Below the pieces are notes generated by a model. That model saw only the letters and a program-made list of their open reading frames with translations. It made no database searches and was not told where the DNA came from. Position numbers and translations under genes: made by a program. 64,000 nt of DNA from Meriones unguiculatus (taxonomy: Eukaryota > Chordata > Mammalia > Rodentia > Muridae). The stretch spans positions 96,833,767-96,897,766 of the forward strand of contig NC_083360.1 of NCBI RefSeq assembly GCF_030254825.1. Reading direction: 5' to 3'. Positions 36,421-49,091 of this stretch are shown piece after piece; the stretch's first letter is position 1, and each line of letters opens with the position of its first letter.

Positions 36421-38306
36421 TCACATGGGAGATTAGGCTTCCAGCACATGAATTGGGGGAACGCACTCAAACCATGAAAAAAAATTCTAATACAAGTTTC
36501 CATATCAAATTTCTCTTCTTTGTGCCAGGCCAAAGATAGAACCCCATGTCACACCCCTTCTCTAAAGGCCCAGCCAGGAACCATCTTGGAAGAGGGGACA
36601 AAAATACTGTATGTCTAAAGGCCAAGAAGGACTGGAGCAAAACAATGCTTTCTGGACATGGCAGGGCTGCCATCTGTACAACACCTGCACAGATCAATCC
36701 TGTTAACAATCCATTTTGGGAGAGCGAGCCTCACCTCACGAGCCCATATATATGTACACACAGAGACACTGACACAGAGACACACACACAAACACGCAGA
36801 CATATGACATGAAGTTGGATGGGAGCGAGGAGTGGATCTGGGAGGAGAGGTGACTGTGATCAAAAGACAAAATCTTCATGTACAAAGTTCTCAATGAATG
36901 GATAAAACCATTACATTTTAAACATCTCTTCACATGTTACACTGTTTAGGATTCATTTTTATCCATTCCTAAATCACCCAGCCTCTGGATCAACAACTGG
37001 GTTAGAATACAGTGATTGTAGCAGGATGGATCACCCAAACAAAATCAAACTAGAAAAGAGGCAGAGAAGAATGGATGGATAGACGGAGTCTGCTCATGTT
37101 TGGATTTATTCCAAGGCAAAGGCAGAGCTTTTCTGAGGCAGGGGTGTGTTTTTCCTCCCGGCCCTGAGCTCCTGGAACAACGAGTCATGAGACTCAAAAT
37201 ATATTTACAAATGCCTAGGCCACATAGCTAGGGTCGTTCCCGTACTAGCCAATAACGTAAAGTAACCCATTTACAGTAATCTCCATTCTGCCATGCGGCA
37301 TCCCACTCCCTCTGATACCTCTTCCTATAGGCCACAGGTTTTTATCGACAGGTGTCGCATTCATACAGTATACAAGATATTCTCTCTGTACTTTTCTTCT
37401 TCCAGAATTTCCAGATCACCAAATAGCACCACAGTCAATGAAATTTCTCAAAGAAGCCCAGAAGTCTCCCCAAACAACAATCTTGACTGAAGAATTTAGT
37501 CTCCTCTCCCCTCTGCTGTTAAAATTCTTTTCTACTGGACGCACTATCTCCAGCCTTACACTCTTCCAGTCCACACTGGAAAAGGGGAGCTTCCTCTTGG
37601 GGGTCATCACGGTCAGATCCCGAGGAAACGACTTATACGCCATTAGTGCTGCCCGTTCCCTCCTGCACGGGTGAGCCACATGGAGAGCTCGGTAGCGACA
37701 TAAGTGTCCAAGAGCCCTGGAATTAAGAGGCATTCAAGAGACAAGTGGGAAAGGGAGAGGACTAGGAGAAACGCAGCGCTGTGAACTGCAAGCCGCTGCG
37801 ATGGGCTGGAGCTGCAGAAAGATATGGAGCCACAGTCCCTAGAGCCTGTACTCATGGCCCTAGGAAGACTTGGGGCACACACGGCACTGTGGGAGGCCCA
37901 CATGACAAAGCCATACGCTCTTTGACAAAGGGAGTTCTTCCACGCTAACTCCAAGGTGAGAAGGCTCCATGCCCTACCACTTGGTGTCCACTTCAGTACT
38001 AACCATCCCAACTGGAATGACATGTCTGTGATCCTACGAGGAGACAAGGCACTTAATGCTGGAGCATGAGTTCTCTCTGTGCTTAGCACAGTGTTACACA
38101 GTACACGCAGTGTGTACTCAGTCATGCATGGTTCAACAAACATTTATTGTTTGATTTTCACTTACATATTCACAGTCCCATGACCATTTACAGAGTTAAT
38201 GTGACTAAGGCAAAAATGTACTCATTTCATTCAATAAATCCGGTATATAAAAGTACGCTTTTATCAATTATTCTATTACTTCAAGCATGCACTAACACTG
38301 AAGGTG
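36421..38306. other. Intergenic, mostly unique DNA
   Basis: A CA-rich tract near 36.75-36.80 kb; a 166-codon minus frame (37643-38143) without recognisable domains. No gene called. Confidence 0.5.
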
Positions 38307-38425
38307 TATCTAGACACAGTGGAATATACGGGTATTCCCAGAACTTGGGAGAGCAAGCAGGAGGAAGCAGGAGGATTTGAGGCCAGCCTGAGATACACGA
38401 TGAGATATTGGTTCAAATAAATAAA
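38307..38425 (+). mobile_element. B4/ID-B1 SINE (sense)
   Basis: TCTAGACACAGTGGAATATACGG ... AGGCCAGCCTGAGATAC with an AAATAAATA tail. Confidence 0.5.
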
Positions 38426-39071
38426 TATGTTTACTATGAAAATTAAGATACTATCTGGAATATGAAAAAGTAAATGTTATTGTTTGAAAGTTATACTTGT
38501 CTTCAATTTTAATTACACTACATCTCTAAGTACAAGTCTTTCTCTTCTGGCTAATAGTTTAGAAAGCCCACCCTCTAGTTCATAACTTTCCATTCTTCCA
38601 ATCTTCTTCCTGCACAGTCATTCAAACCTTTATCCTGAGAGGGCACTGCAGCCTCAGAACGTTCCCGGTTTCTTAGAAGAGCTCCTCTCCACCCGGCTTC
38701 CCCTCCTGGAGCAGTGTAAAATCTCTATGGCACTACAGCAAAGCGAAACACAAAACCCCATGGACATACTACAAGCATGGCTGTGGCTCTATAGCATATG
38801 CAAATAAAATGATGTTAGAATATATTTTAAATTATTACTCCTGGAAATTATCACACAGGAGTGGGAATGAGGTTGACTCACTTTCTCTGCTGTAATATTT
38901 GACTAGAATCTGGGATCTGAGTTGTATCTGTGGCCCTGAGTGCAAACAGGACATTTAAAACTGCCCAAGAGACAATTACAAAGAGGAAGATAGACTATTG
39001 TACCTCCTTCTTTTGTTTTTATTTTGTGTGTGTTATTGTTTTGTCTGAGTGTATGAATGTGTGTGCACCAC

Positions 39072-39510
39072 ATTTTTTTTTTCCAGACAAGGTTTCTCTG
39101 TGTAGCCTTGTTTGTCCCAGACTCGCTTTGGAGACCAGACTGGCCTCAAACCCACAGAGATCTACCTGCCTCTGCCTCCTGAGAGCTGGGATTAAAGGCG
39201 TGCAGCAATGTGCACCATTTGTATGCCTAGCACCCAAGTGGCCAGAGTGTCAGGTAACCTGTAACTGGAGTGACAGATGGGAGCCACTGTGTGGGTGTTA
39301 GGGATGGAAGCCAGACCCTCTGGAAGAGCAGCCAGCGCTCTAGATATGGAAACATCTCCCAGGACCACTGCCAGCACCGCCCTTTGTTCCTGTTTGAGAC
39401 AGGGTCTTGTTAAATAGCCTTGGCTGACCCAGATATCACCAACTAGACCAGGCCTGCCTCTGCCTCAGGCATGCTGAGGTTACAGGCAAATAAATGCTAC
39501 TAAGCCGGGC
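39072..39510 (-). mobile_element. Three antisense SINEs in a row (B1, B2-like, B1-like)
   Basis: 39072-39210 is B1 (CCAGACAAGGTTTCTCTGTG ... GGGATTAAAGGCGTGC). 39222-39363 is B2-like (CTGGAAGAGCAGCCAGCGCTC). 39391-39510 is a diverged B1. Confidence 0.7.
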
Positions 39511-39592
39511 TCTTTGTTCTCTCTCTTAAGAGTTCACCCAAAAGGGATTAGCAGGCATTCGGACAGGAAAATGGTCCTTAAAAAGCTGTTTG

Positions 39593-39985
39593 GATCACTG
39601 GGATGGCTCAGTGGGTAAAAGAGCATGAGGTTAAGCCTGATGATTTGAGTTCCATCCCTGAGACCTACACTGCTGAAGGAGAGAACAGACTCCTGAAAGT
39701 TGTCCTCTGACCTCTGTATGCCAGCTGAAGCATTCATGTGCCCCTCTCATCCCCACAAAACAAATAAACGTCAATAAAATATTTTAAGTTGTCTGTTCTA
39801 GAAACCTGAAGATACATGACACTGGGGCCTGAGAGATGGCTCAACAGTTTAGAGTGCTCACTATTTTCCCTGAGCACCCACACACTACAGTTCCTCCAGC
39901 TCTAAGGGTCTAACGCCCTCTTCTGGTCTCTGAAGTCACCTACATGCATGTGACGTACATACACACAGTCAGGTACACACATACA
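39593..39985 (+). mobile_element. Two sense B2/B3 SINEs
   Basis: 39593-39786 (GGGATGGCTCAGTGGGTAAAAG ... CAAATAAACGTCAATAAAAT) and 39825-39985 (GCCTGAGAGATGGCTCAAC ... CGCCCTCTTCTGG). Confidence 0.7.
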
Positions 39986-40029
39986 GAAGGAGCACCTGAG
40001 GAACATTACATGTCCTTGAAATGGAAGCT

Positions 40030-40170
40030 GGCTGGAACGGAGCCGGGCATTCAGGCACAGTGACACATCCTGCCCAACGAGCTCAGGGTCCGCTTGGGCC
40101 GCAGGGAGTTCAAGGCTAATGACAGCAAGACTCTGTCCTGGGAGGGGGTGAAGGGAGAGAGACTCAATGG
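40030..40170 (+). mobile_element. ID-B1-like SINE (sense)
   Basis: GAGCCGGGCATTCAGGCACAGTG ... GGAGTTCAAGGCTAATGACAGC, diverged. Confidence 0.5.
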
Positions 40171-40395
40171 CTAAGTGATCTGGCGTTATTTCCAACCTTC
40201 AAAATCAATTCCCTTCTGTTGACACATATCAGAGACATGGTCTGCCTTTATTACTACCAGTTCTGAAAAAGATGAGTTCTAACTGAACACATGACTGGGT
40301 CTCATTTGTTACCTCAGATGTCATTCCTGTTACAGAAATTGGATTAGCTGTGCCACACTCAGAAGTGGTGATATAGACACAAACTGGCTTAATTG

Positions 40396-40548
40396 GCTGG
40401 GCATTGTGGCACATGCTTTTAATCCCAGCAGAAGCAGGTGGATCTGTGTGAGTTCAAGGCCAGCCTGGTCTACAAAGTGAGTACAGGACAGCCAGGGCTC
40501 AGTTACACAGAGAAACCCTGTCTCGAAACAAAACAACAACAACAACAG
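40396..40548 (+). mobile_element. B1 SINE (sense)
   Basis: GGCTGGGCATTGTGGCACATG ... GAGAAACCCTGTCTCG with an (AAC)n tail; well preserved. Confidence 0.9.
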
Positions 40549-41210
40549 ATGGCTTAATCCTCCAGGGTTTACCTAATATAAACACAGACTAAGAAGATAG
40601 AGGTTTCTGGCTGGTTTATGGCTGCCTTTAGGAGTTCTCAGGGACTCAAATTTTATTTCTCTGGGACTTCATTAACCCACTGTTTCAGTTCCTGTTAACA
40701 TAAGCTGTGTCTTACCTGAGGGACTGCCCCTAACATTTACTTAGCAATGGTTGCATATGCCCTCCTCATAGGACAGGAGAAATTACAGACAACATTGATG
40801 GCAGGATCAGAGGGTGATGCCACCCTCTGAGTTATCTATACATTTCTGAAGTGATCACACATATTTCCTGATGAACCTGAAGCATTTCAGACTAAGATCC
40901 TTGGACTTGTGTTCAGTTCCTACTCCCTAGTTCTTTAAACCCACTTGTTCACTGAGGTGGACAACTTCTCCTTAGAGCCTTTCTTGGATTTTTACTTCAT
41001 ATCCTGGCTGTTCGAGGCTCACTTTGTTTCACCACAGAGCGGCCAGTGGGAGCTTTTTCTGCTGCCGGTCTGGTTCTCCTCAGACACAGCCTCCATTACA
41101 CCACTCCCTAGCTTAAGGACTTGTCATACTTCTCCTCAAACTGTGGGTCTCAGTCCCCATAGCTGAAGGTATGTGTCACATAAATTTGGCAACGGTAAAA
41201 AGTGTCTGAA

Positions 41211-41345
41211 CATGCACCTGTAAACACACCACTCAGGGAGGCAGGGGCAGGCGGACCTCCGTGAGTTCAAGGCCAGCCTGGTCTACAAAGTGAGTCCAGG
41301 ACAGCCAGGGCTACACAGAGAAACCCTGTCTCAAAAAAGCAAAAA
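41211..41345 (+). mobile_element. B1 SINE (sense)
   Basis: ACTCAGGGAGGCAGGGGCAG ... CACAGAGAAACCCTGTCTCAA. Its GGTCTACAAAGTGAGTCCAGG form differs from the usual house-mouse B1. Confidence 0.88.
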
Positions 41346-41877
41346 GAAAAGTTTCTGAACATGCAACTACCTACAATCAATTCAAAACAAAAAACAAAAC
41401 CCACAGAGACTGGTACTTTTCTGGAAGTAATCACCAGTATTGAGTCAAATGATCTATCTTATTGCAGCCTGGTACCTGGAACATGCATGCGCTATTTTCA
41501 CTAACACGTGCTGTGTCTGCAACCCGAGACTGTTTGGCTCAGATTTCAGATTATTGTGTTTTCTTAATTGTATGAATGAGCTTCACTGTCTTTACAGAAC
41601 ATGAAAGAGTCAAGGACTTCGCATATTCCCTAACAATTATTACTCAACAGCTAAGTGTGCAGTTAGTATATATTTGGATTGTATCATCCTAGAGTGCTTT
41701 ATTTATTTATTTTTTTAATATCTGTTGCTAGATCCTCGATGTCAGCAGTTGAGAGAGAGGGTGGTGGGAGGAGGAGGATCTGAAATGTAGATGACCTTCT
41801 GATCACTTCTTTCACCAAGGGAATTTGTCACTTTACAGACAAAGAATGTTTGATTTTTAAGAACTGTTGTTTAGCTA

Positions 41878-41998
41878 TATGAGATGGCACATGCCTGTAA
41901 TCCTAGTCTCTTTGAGGGGTTGAGGCAGGAAGATCAGGAGTGAAAGGTCCTGCTGATTTGAGTCTGATGCCAGCCTGGGCTACAAGAAACTGTTAAAA
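41878..41998 (+). mobile_element. B4/ID-like SINE (sense)
   Basis: GAGATGGCACATGCCTGTAATCC ... GCCAGCCTGGGCTACAAGAA. Confidence 0.55.
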
Positions 41999-42322
41999 AA
42001 AATTATACATACATGAAACTCGGGGGGGGGGGTGTTTGTTTTGCTTTAAATGTCTGAGTTGCTAACTTGAGTTTCATTTGAAAAAATCATTTAGTTTTGA
42101 TGTGGTTTAGGATCAGAATTTCCAACAATTACTACAACAGCCTTCCACACATGTGCTGGTATTTTGCACTACATACTTACACAAAGTAGCATTTTCAGGA
42201 TTGACGATTATAAAAGCAAAATGTTTTCAAAATGGTTTGAAAAGCACTGAAGATGTTCTACAAGCTGTGGAATCAAATATTCATCCAAGGTTTAATTAAT
42301 TAAATTAATTAATCAGTTAGGT

Positions 42323-42797
42323 TGATGCTGGTCGGAGATGCCACAACAGAGAAGCTCACCAAGATGCTAACGAAGCCTTCGTTTTCTGAAGGAGCCTAAG
42401 CGTTCAGCCTTCTTGAAAAAGACAGGCTCCCAGCTAGCTCACTCCAGTTACTTTATTCAAACATATACAAGGTTAATTGGGGCTTGAAAAGGTTCCAACT
42501 ACTAAAGTTATCTTGCTCTTGCTGCCCGAAAGAGCAGACAAGCCACACAAATCTCAGGCCCTTTTGACCACAGCTTGTCATAATCAAAGGTAAGGACTCC
42601 AGGTTTGCCAGGAGTGTTTTAGGATCAAGGCCAGCACAGCTTCAAGCTCTCATGTAGTGCAGATTCTCCAGGGGGACAACATTCCTTCAAGGTTCAAACA
42701 GTCTCAAAACAATTTCTCAACCTCTACTGCTTGACCCTCACACAGCAAAAGCTTGGCTGAAACATTTCACTCAAAGCCAGACACAAAGGCTTTACCA
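42323..42797 (-). mobile_element. Probable 3' LTR of an endogenous retrovirus remnant
   Basis: Read on the minus strand, a purine-rich tract (about 42798-42815) is followed by TG, then about 475 bases with an AATAAA signal, ending CA near 42323. This is the layout of a retroviral polypurine tract plus LTR. It directly follows env-like sequence on the same strand. The family is not identified and the ends are tentative. Confidence 0.45.
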
Positions 42798-42829
42798 TCC
42801 CTTTCCATCTTCAGCAGATTTGTTAGGGA

Positions 42830-43300
42830 TAACAATTACTCTGCAGATTATGAAGTTGTACAGTAAATACGGCCTTTTGTCTATCTTGTTGTATAACAGT
42901 TTTATGCAAATAAATCAACATACATTTCAAAGCCAGTGAAGCTATCATGACAAAGAGAATTATGAAAATCCAAGAGCAAGAAATTTATCAAAATGATTCA
43001 TGGGAGTAAACGAAGCCATGACATCTGCAAGACGTTCTGTAACAGCCCCTGCTACATCAGGCAGCTCCTTTGAAAACGCTTTTCCCAACCATATTTGCCG
43101 ACGCTGAACCTTAAAGGTATAGTGATCCAGTAAGAGGTAACACTCCAATCCCATTTCAATTTCATTTGTTTTCTCAGCAATTCTAACTGATCTCCAGTGT
43201 TACAGCGTGTCTCAGTTCATCAGCTGTTCCCCTATCTATCTTAGGTTGTTTTCTGAGAAAAGGTCTTGTCATTTTCTTTCCTTCAGAGACAAAGTCTAAC
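42830..43300 (-). pseudogene. Decayed retroviral env (transmembrane-end) remnant
   Basis: Minus-strand frames show a short stretch suggestive of the extracellular end of a retroviral transmembrane subunit, then a hydrophobic membrane-anchor segment and a short cytoplasmic tail ending just before the polypurine tract. The frame is broken by several stops and frameshifts, and the upstream part is truncated near 43.3 kb. No gag, pol or 5' LTR was seen. The env assignment rests on layout and hydrophobic pattern, not on a recognised family, so it stays tentative. Confidence 0.4.
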
Positions 43301-43699
43301 ACTGTGGCAGAGAAGGTGTGGAATTCACCGTGTCGCTCACCGTGGCCTCAGGTTTGTGGTAACCCTGTCTCAGCCTTCCAAACGCTGAGCTTACACCTGT
43401 GAGCCACCGCACTCGGGTCAGACAGACTCAGCGTTTATGCAGCACAGACCAACCTCCAGTTCTGTGTACATGAGGGTGACCGTCAACTCCTGATCCCTCT
43501 GCCTCTACCTCCCAAATGCTGAGTATGTGCCACCATGGCAAGCTTCAACTCTTTATGTAAAAATTTAAATTTATGTAACAATTTATCTGATATCTCGAAA
43601 GTATGCAAATTTGTTCTAACCTTTAGTAAATGGTAAAATTATATGTACACCAAAAGTCCGTTTGTTTTTATCTTAGTTTTTTTTAGAGACAAAATCTTT

Positions 43700-44098
43700 T
43701 TAAAAATTTTTTCTATATTAATTACAGTTTATTCACTTTGAATCCCAGCTGTAGCTCCCTTCCTCATTCCCTCCCAATCCCCCCTCCCTCTTTTCTCCTC
43801 CATGTCCCTCCCAGTCTCCTCCTCCCCTTCCCTCTGAACCTAACCTATCAGATCTCATCAGGATTGGCTGCATTGTCCTCCTCTGTGTCCTGATAAGGCT
43901 GATTCCCCCCCCCCCCCCGGGGGAGGTGATCAAAAAGCCAGCTACTGAGTTCATGTCAGAGACAGCCTGTTTCCATTACTAGGGCACCCACTTGGAGACT
44001 GAGCTGCATGGGCTCCACCTGAGCAGGGTTCTAGGTTATCTCCATCTGAGCAGGGGTTCCAGGCCATCTCCATGCCTGGTCCTTGGTTGGCGTATCAG
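43700..44098 (-). mobile_element. L1 3' end (antisense)
   Basis: Antisense of the same L1 3' UTR (ATTACAGTTTATTCACTTTG...CCTCCCAATCCCCCCTCC...GGTCCTTGGTTGGCGTATCAG). Holds a C14 homopolymer at 43905-43918. Confidence 0.75.
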
Positions 44099-44151
44099 AT
44101 AGTCTTATGTAGCACAAGAGTACTTTTGTTTTGTTTGTTTGTTTGTTTTGG

Positions 44152-44285
44152 CTTTTCCAGACAGGGTTTCTCTGTGTAACCCTAGTAGTCCTAGAACCAG
44201 GCTGGCCTCAGACTCACAGAGATCCACCTGCCTCTGCTTCCCAAGTGCTGGGATTAAAGACACGTGCAACCACAGCCTGGCTTCA
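44152..44285 (-). mobile_element. B1 SINE (antisense)
   Basis: CCAGACAGGGTTTCTCTGTG ... CCCAAGTGCTGGGATTAAAG directly 3' of the antisense L1 copy. Confidence 0.88.
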
Positions 44286-45788
44286 GATTCTTTAAGCAGC
44301 CAAGGATTACCTTGGGCTCCTGTACCTCCTGCCTCTAACCTCAACTTCCCAAGTGCTGAGGTTACAGGCTTGGGACAACACACCAGTTAAGAATTATTTT
44401 AAAACAAGTTTCTTTGTCATTTGCTTTTAATAAATATGATCCTGTCTCGAAAAGAAAAGCAGACCTGCCCTACAAGACAGTGTACTCTGTTGCTAATAAA
44501 TGTTATTGTTATTTCCCTCTTTTTCCTAACTTATACACCCATGTTGGTCAATACTAGCTACTTTCTCAAGTGTGGTAGTTTTTGAACTGCCTGCTCTGTG
44601 CAATCACTTAGGCTCCTTCTGTCTTGTTTCTCTACCATCCTCTCTAGAGCACTGCCTCCGCAAAGGAGTTGGATCTCCAGTTTAGTAGCTCTCCAACTGT
44701 AGCAGGACCTACAGTTTAGCTTAGGGGAAGGTGAAACAGAAGCATGTTCTGAGAACATATCCACCGAAGGGAAGCCGGTGCCTGCCTGGCAGGGGAGAGA
44801 CCATGATGGCGTGGGCAGCTTTCCCGCTGAGGCTCTCCCAGTCAGGGGTGCTGACCCCGTGACTGCCCCATACACGGGAGACTCAACAGCATAACTGCTA
44901 CCTAAGTGAGGAGCTAGGTTCAAACTCTCCCCTGTTGAATAAAATGGAAAGAAGACAGAATACAGCAGAGCAACTATCTATCAAGTTCCAAGTAGAAATT
45001 GGTGGGGGTGGGGGGTGGGGAGAGGGATTTAGACTCACTGTAACCCAGGAACTGTACCTGCTCACTGTGTAGCACCGCCTGTCCTCAGTCAGTACCGCCT
45101 CAGCCTCTCCAGGGCTAGATTACGAACATGCGCCACAAGTCTGGCTAAGGAGCGGCCACTGCCTTGTAGCCCCAGCTTACAGATGAGCAAGCGGAGGCAG
45201 GCCCCGGCAGTCTCGCAACTTCCTCTGAGAACAGGCAGGGCCCAGGAAGGGGTGCCTCAGGACTAGAGCATGAACCACCTGTTCTGCTCACACACAGCCT
45301 CTGCGCAGGCACAGCTGCCCTCAGCTCTCAGCTGAGGCTGGAATCCAGGGGAGGTGTCACGGGCTGTGGGAAGCATGGCCTGCCATTTCCTCTCCATTCC
45401 TTCATCGGTTTGGACTCGCTGAGAGGCAACAATTAACCTTGTGCCCCCCAGTTATCTCCAAGGGCGTTCCCTAACCCACCCGACCCAATCCTTTATTTGT
45501 AGCTTCCATTACCACAACCGACAGCTGTGTTTTAAAGTTTACATGCCTTTCTAGAGTGGTAAAAATTAATATTACTGCAACTTCCATTGCTCAGAATTTT
45601 TGCTTTTGTTTATAATAAAACGTTGCTGCCAAAAGCCAAAACCGCATTTTTTTATGGCTTTAAAACATAAAAATACTAAGTAATATCTGTAGATATAAAG
45701 ATTCTTAGAAGCTGGGCCCTGTTGAGATTCTATAGCATCATCAAGTTGAATTGTATCAAGGTTGGGCTTTACTTGTTATTTATTTGTG
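44286..45788. other. Intergenic, no gene seen
   Basis: Unique DNA with a GC-richer patch at 45.0-45.4 kb; no exon or repeat assigned. Confidence 0.5.
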
Positions 45789-46255
45789 TTGAGACAGGGC
45801 ATCACTATGTGGCTGAGGCCAGCCTTAAACTCATGGCAATCCTCCTGCCTCAGATTCCTGAGTGTTAGAATTACAGACGTCAGACACCATGCCTGACTCA
45901 ATGTTATTTTTTATTAACTTCTTTTTATTCCTCCTTCCTATTGCTGTTAGAGCGTTACCTCGACTTATTTAAAAGTACACATTTAAGGTAGATTATGATT
46001 CACTTCAGGTAAGTAAAGAGCATGTCAGATGCATAAGTTATTAAAGAGTTGGTACTGACCTGATAAAGTGGAAAATAAGTATATTTGATACTAATGAACC
46101 TGCATTAAACGTATAAAATAATTCTTTTCACAGTGTCTCAACATGTGGCCCTGGCTGCTCTGGGCTCACTATATAGACCAGGCTGGTCTCAGACTCACAG
46201 AGACCTGCCTACCTCTGCCTACCAAGTGCTAGAATTAAAGGAATGAACTACCATG
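45789..46255 (-). mobile_element. Two antisense B1-like SINEs
   Basis: 45789-45898 (GAGACAGGGCATCACTATGTG) is diverged; 46130-46255 (GTCTCAACATGTGGCCCTGG ... CAAGTGCTAGAATTAAAGG) is clearer. Confidence 0.65.
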
Positions 46256-46282
46256 TATGCCTGCATGTGTATACATGCTGTG

Positions 46283-46285
<3 letters not shown>

Positions 46286-46321
<36 letters not shown>
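46286..46321 (+). repeat. (CG)n/(CA)n microsatellite
   Basis: CGCGCGCGCA passes into pure (CA)n; the alternating CG/CA run could adopt Z-DNA. Confidence 0.9.
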
Positions 46322-46323
<2 letters not shown>

Positions 46324-47397
46324 CATAATTTTTAATAACACAGCAGTGAAGAAGTCATAATTCTAACTAGCAATTCTAACTAGTCTTTTGGTATATGACC
46401 CCCCCATAGGATATTAAGAAAATAAAATGTAAAATTGTTCCATGAAATTTTTGTTGAAAGAACAAAGAAATAGCTGCCATCACAGTGAGCGAGGGAATTA
46501 TAACCAAGTTTCAGAACAAGATCCATTATAGACTCCGCTAGGCTCAGAACCGTGTGTAGACTCCTGAAAACAAAGGAGTTCATGTGTGTGGAGTGTCACA
46601 GCTAGGAAGCGAGCATTGGACAATACTGACAGTTTTGATCCATAAACATGGCGCATCTCTGGGAAGGAGTAGTCTGGGCAGAGAAAGAAGAAAGCAGACA
46701 AATAAGAAACAGCCTTGTTTATACACCTCAGGGGCTTTAGAGCAGTTCAAAATGTATAAAATACAAGATGCAGATAGCAAGAAATGAGGAAGGGGGCCGT
46801 GGCCAGATTATGGAAGAGGTTGGAAGCCATGTGCTTATATCCAAGGATGGTTTTAAATCACAAACATAGTGTGGCCTGATGGACAGCCACACAGGTGACT
46901 CGGGAAGCAACTGATTGAAATAGATTTTTTAAAGGGGACAGAGGTAAAAATGCTGAGGACATTCCAATAGTTCAGATGAGACATAGCAAAGACTTCCCAA
47001 TGACAGTGGCGGCCAAAATGAAGAAGAGGGCCACTGGCATAGCTCAGTGGCAGACCTAGGATGCTGAGCATGTCTTCAGGTGGGTCTAACCTGCAGCCCA
47101 GGGGCCATCTGTGCTAGGGTAGCTAAGGCACAACCCAACACGAAATCCTGAACAGCTAAAACAGCATGAGATGTCTTTTGCAAGTTTTGTTTTTTTGCAA
47201 CTTAACTATGCCGTTCTCAAGTGTGAATTTTATAGTACTTTACAATGTATTGTAACAATGTCAAAAGAATGGACATTCCTCCAAGCCTTAAATGTAATCC
47301 CCAGCAACAGAAGAAGAAAAACGATTTATCGTAATCGACTGCATGGTGAACAGGTGCTGCAGGGTAGGCTGGAGGTGGCAGGAAAGTCAAACATGAC
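46322..47397. other. Intergenic, no gene seen
   Basis: No recognisable gene or clear repeat; short frames only. Confidence 0.5.
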
Positions 47398-47540
47398 TCC
47401 CAGGCTGGAGAGGTGGGTCAGTCGGTAAGGTGCTTGCTGAGGAAGCATGAGGAGCTGAGTTCAGGCCCCCAAGAATCCACATGAAAGCCAGATGCTGTCA
47501 TGCCAGTCCTTAATTCCAGCGCTCCCGAGTGACATGTCCC
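47398..47540 (+). mobile_element. B3-like SINE (sense)
   Basis: CCAGGCTGGAGAGGTGGGTCAGTCGGTAAGG ... CAGATGCTGTCATGCC, directly upstream of the URR1-like element. Confidence 0.6.
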
Positions 47541-47611
47541 TGTGCCTTCAGCCAGAGTAAAGGGTACAGACCCAAAGCAAAGAGGCAGTCTTTAAGCCGA
47601 TGTTTTTGGAG

Positions 47612-47815
47612 CAGTTCTCAACCTGTGGGTCGCGACCCCTGTTCACAGGGGTTGGTTATCTGATATCCTGCATATCAGCTATTTACACTACAATTCATGA
47701 CTAGTAAAATACAGTTATGAAGTAGCAACAAAAACAACTTTAGGGCTGAGGGTCAGCATAACACGAGGAACTGTTTGAAATGTGGCCGCAGTAGGAAGGC
47801 TCAGAGCCACTGCTT
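47612..47815 (+). mobile_element. URR1-like hAT DNA transposon (non-autonomous)
   Basis: Begins CAGTTCTCAACCTGTGGGTCGCGACCCC and ends GGCTCAGAGCCACTGC, with ATTTACA...TTCATGACTAGTAAAATACAGTTATGAAGTAGCAAC between. This matches my memory of the rodent URR1/Charlie-type MITE, which has CAGTGGTTCTCAACC termini. It has no transposase. Confidence 0.75.
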
Positions 47816-48039
47816 GAAAGCCTCGTAGAATCAAGTGAGCAGTCAAAGCTCTTTAGCAAGGCAGCTCCCACATTCCCTCCTCATTACCTCACACGGGTAT
47901 TGCGTTCTAGTAGCATCTGTGCTCTGACGTCGCACGCCGTCATCAACCTCCTTCCCCACCTTGTCCCCACCTTGTCCCACTGCATGACAAATGTCACAAA
48001 AACATCCATACCAGAGACTGACAGTGCTCACTGATGTTT

Positions 48040-48165
48040 TTGTTTGCTTGTTTCCTCCCCTTTCTCAGTCTTACTCTGCAGCCCAGATTGGTCTGAAACT
48101 TTTAACAATCTTGCTTCAGTCTCCTAAGTGCTAGGATTATAGCTATGAGCCAATAAGCCTGGTTA
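48040..48165 (-). mobile_element. B1-like SINE (antisense, diverged)
   Basis: CTTACTCTGCAGCCCAGATTGG ... TAAGTGCTAGGATTATAGC. Confidence 0.5.
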
Positions 48166-49091
48166 TCTATCACTTTCCTTTACCAATTTTTGTTTCCTGA
48201 TATTTTTGGAAACTAAGGCAGTGTGTACGGTCCTACTGTGCAGTAATAGGAAGGCGACTATGCCTGGCCCACATAAATCCATCACTTGTGATCCTTTTCT
48301 CTCCTCTGGTAAGGCAGCCTTAACGGTGTTACGTATTTGTTATGGGCACATACATCAGAAACATGGACAGACATATTTGTGTCTTTAATGTCAGAATGTA
48401 CCGAGTAACAATAAATTCACAACCTGCATCAGTTTTGTTAGCTACATTTTCCCAAGTCTCCAGACGCCCGTTGGAAATGAGAAGCTCTTAACTCTCAGGT
48501 CACACGACACATTCATGTACGTGCAGGTACAAGCACGTGTGGAACAGGTTAAGCAGTGTTTAAGGAAGGGTGAAAGAGGCTCCAGAATACACAGGCGCAG
48601 AAAGCAGACACAGGCACAAGGGAGAGCCTGCCAGGACTGAGGCTTACAGGCCTGGACATCGAGCTGCTCAGGTGCAGAAAGGTCAAATGCCAATCCAAGT
48701 GACAGGACATTTCCAGGGTCAGCTTGAGGTGAACTGAGTGTCACTTGCAGGGCACTCTGAGGCTGGAGCCTGGAACAGGGGCAAAGGGAGTCCTTGATAC
48801 AGCAATTACCCTACATGAGGCTTATGACAGGTAACTGGGTGACAATTAGCATGATGCCTGTCACATTTTGGTCCTGGGGGTGCTCCTTCTTTTATAGTCC
48901 CAGGTGTGGTGCTTCTGATTGCCGTCTGATATATTTAGCGCCTGGTTAGTGTCTCATGGCGTGTTGGCAGATAATGGTTGTTTACTGGTGTGAGTGAGAT
49001 GTAGACTCATTCTTTCTTGGCACTTACACTCAAAATGGAGTAACTTTAGGTCATGGCTGCTGCTTTATAAAATGAAATAAATCAAGGCTAG
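48166..49091. other. Intergenic, no gene seen
   Basis: Unique DNA between degraded SINE and ORR1-type LTR; nothing coding recognised. Confidence 0.5.

Noticed and set aside
37643..38143. 166-codon minus-strand frame
   Set aside because: No known domain, signal or supporting context; consistent with chance in unique DNA.
44558..44923. 121-codon minus-strand frame
   Set aside because: No domain recognised and it begins near degraded repeat sequence.
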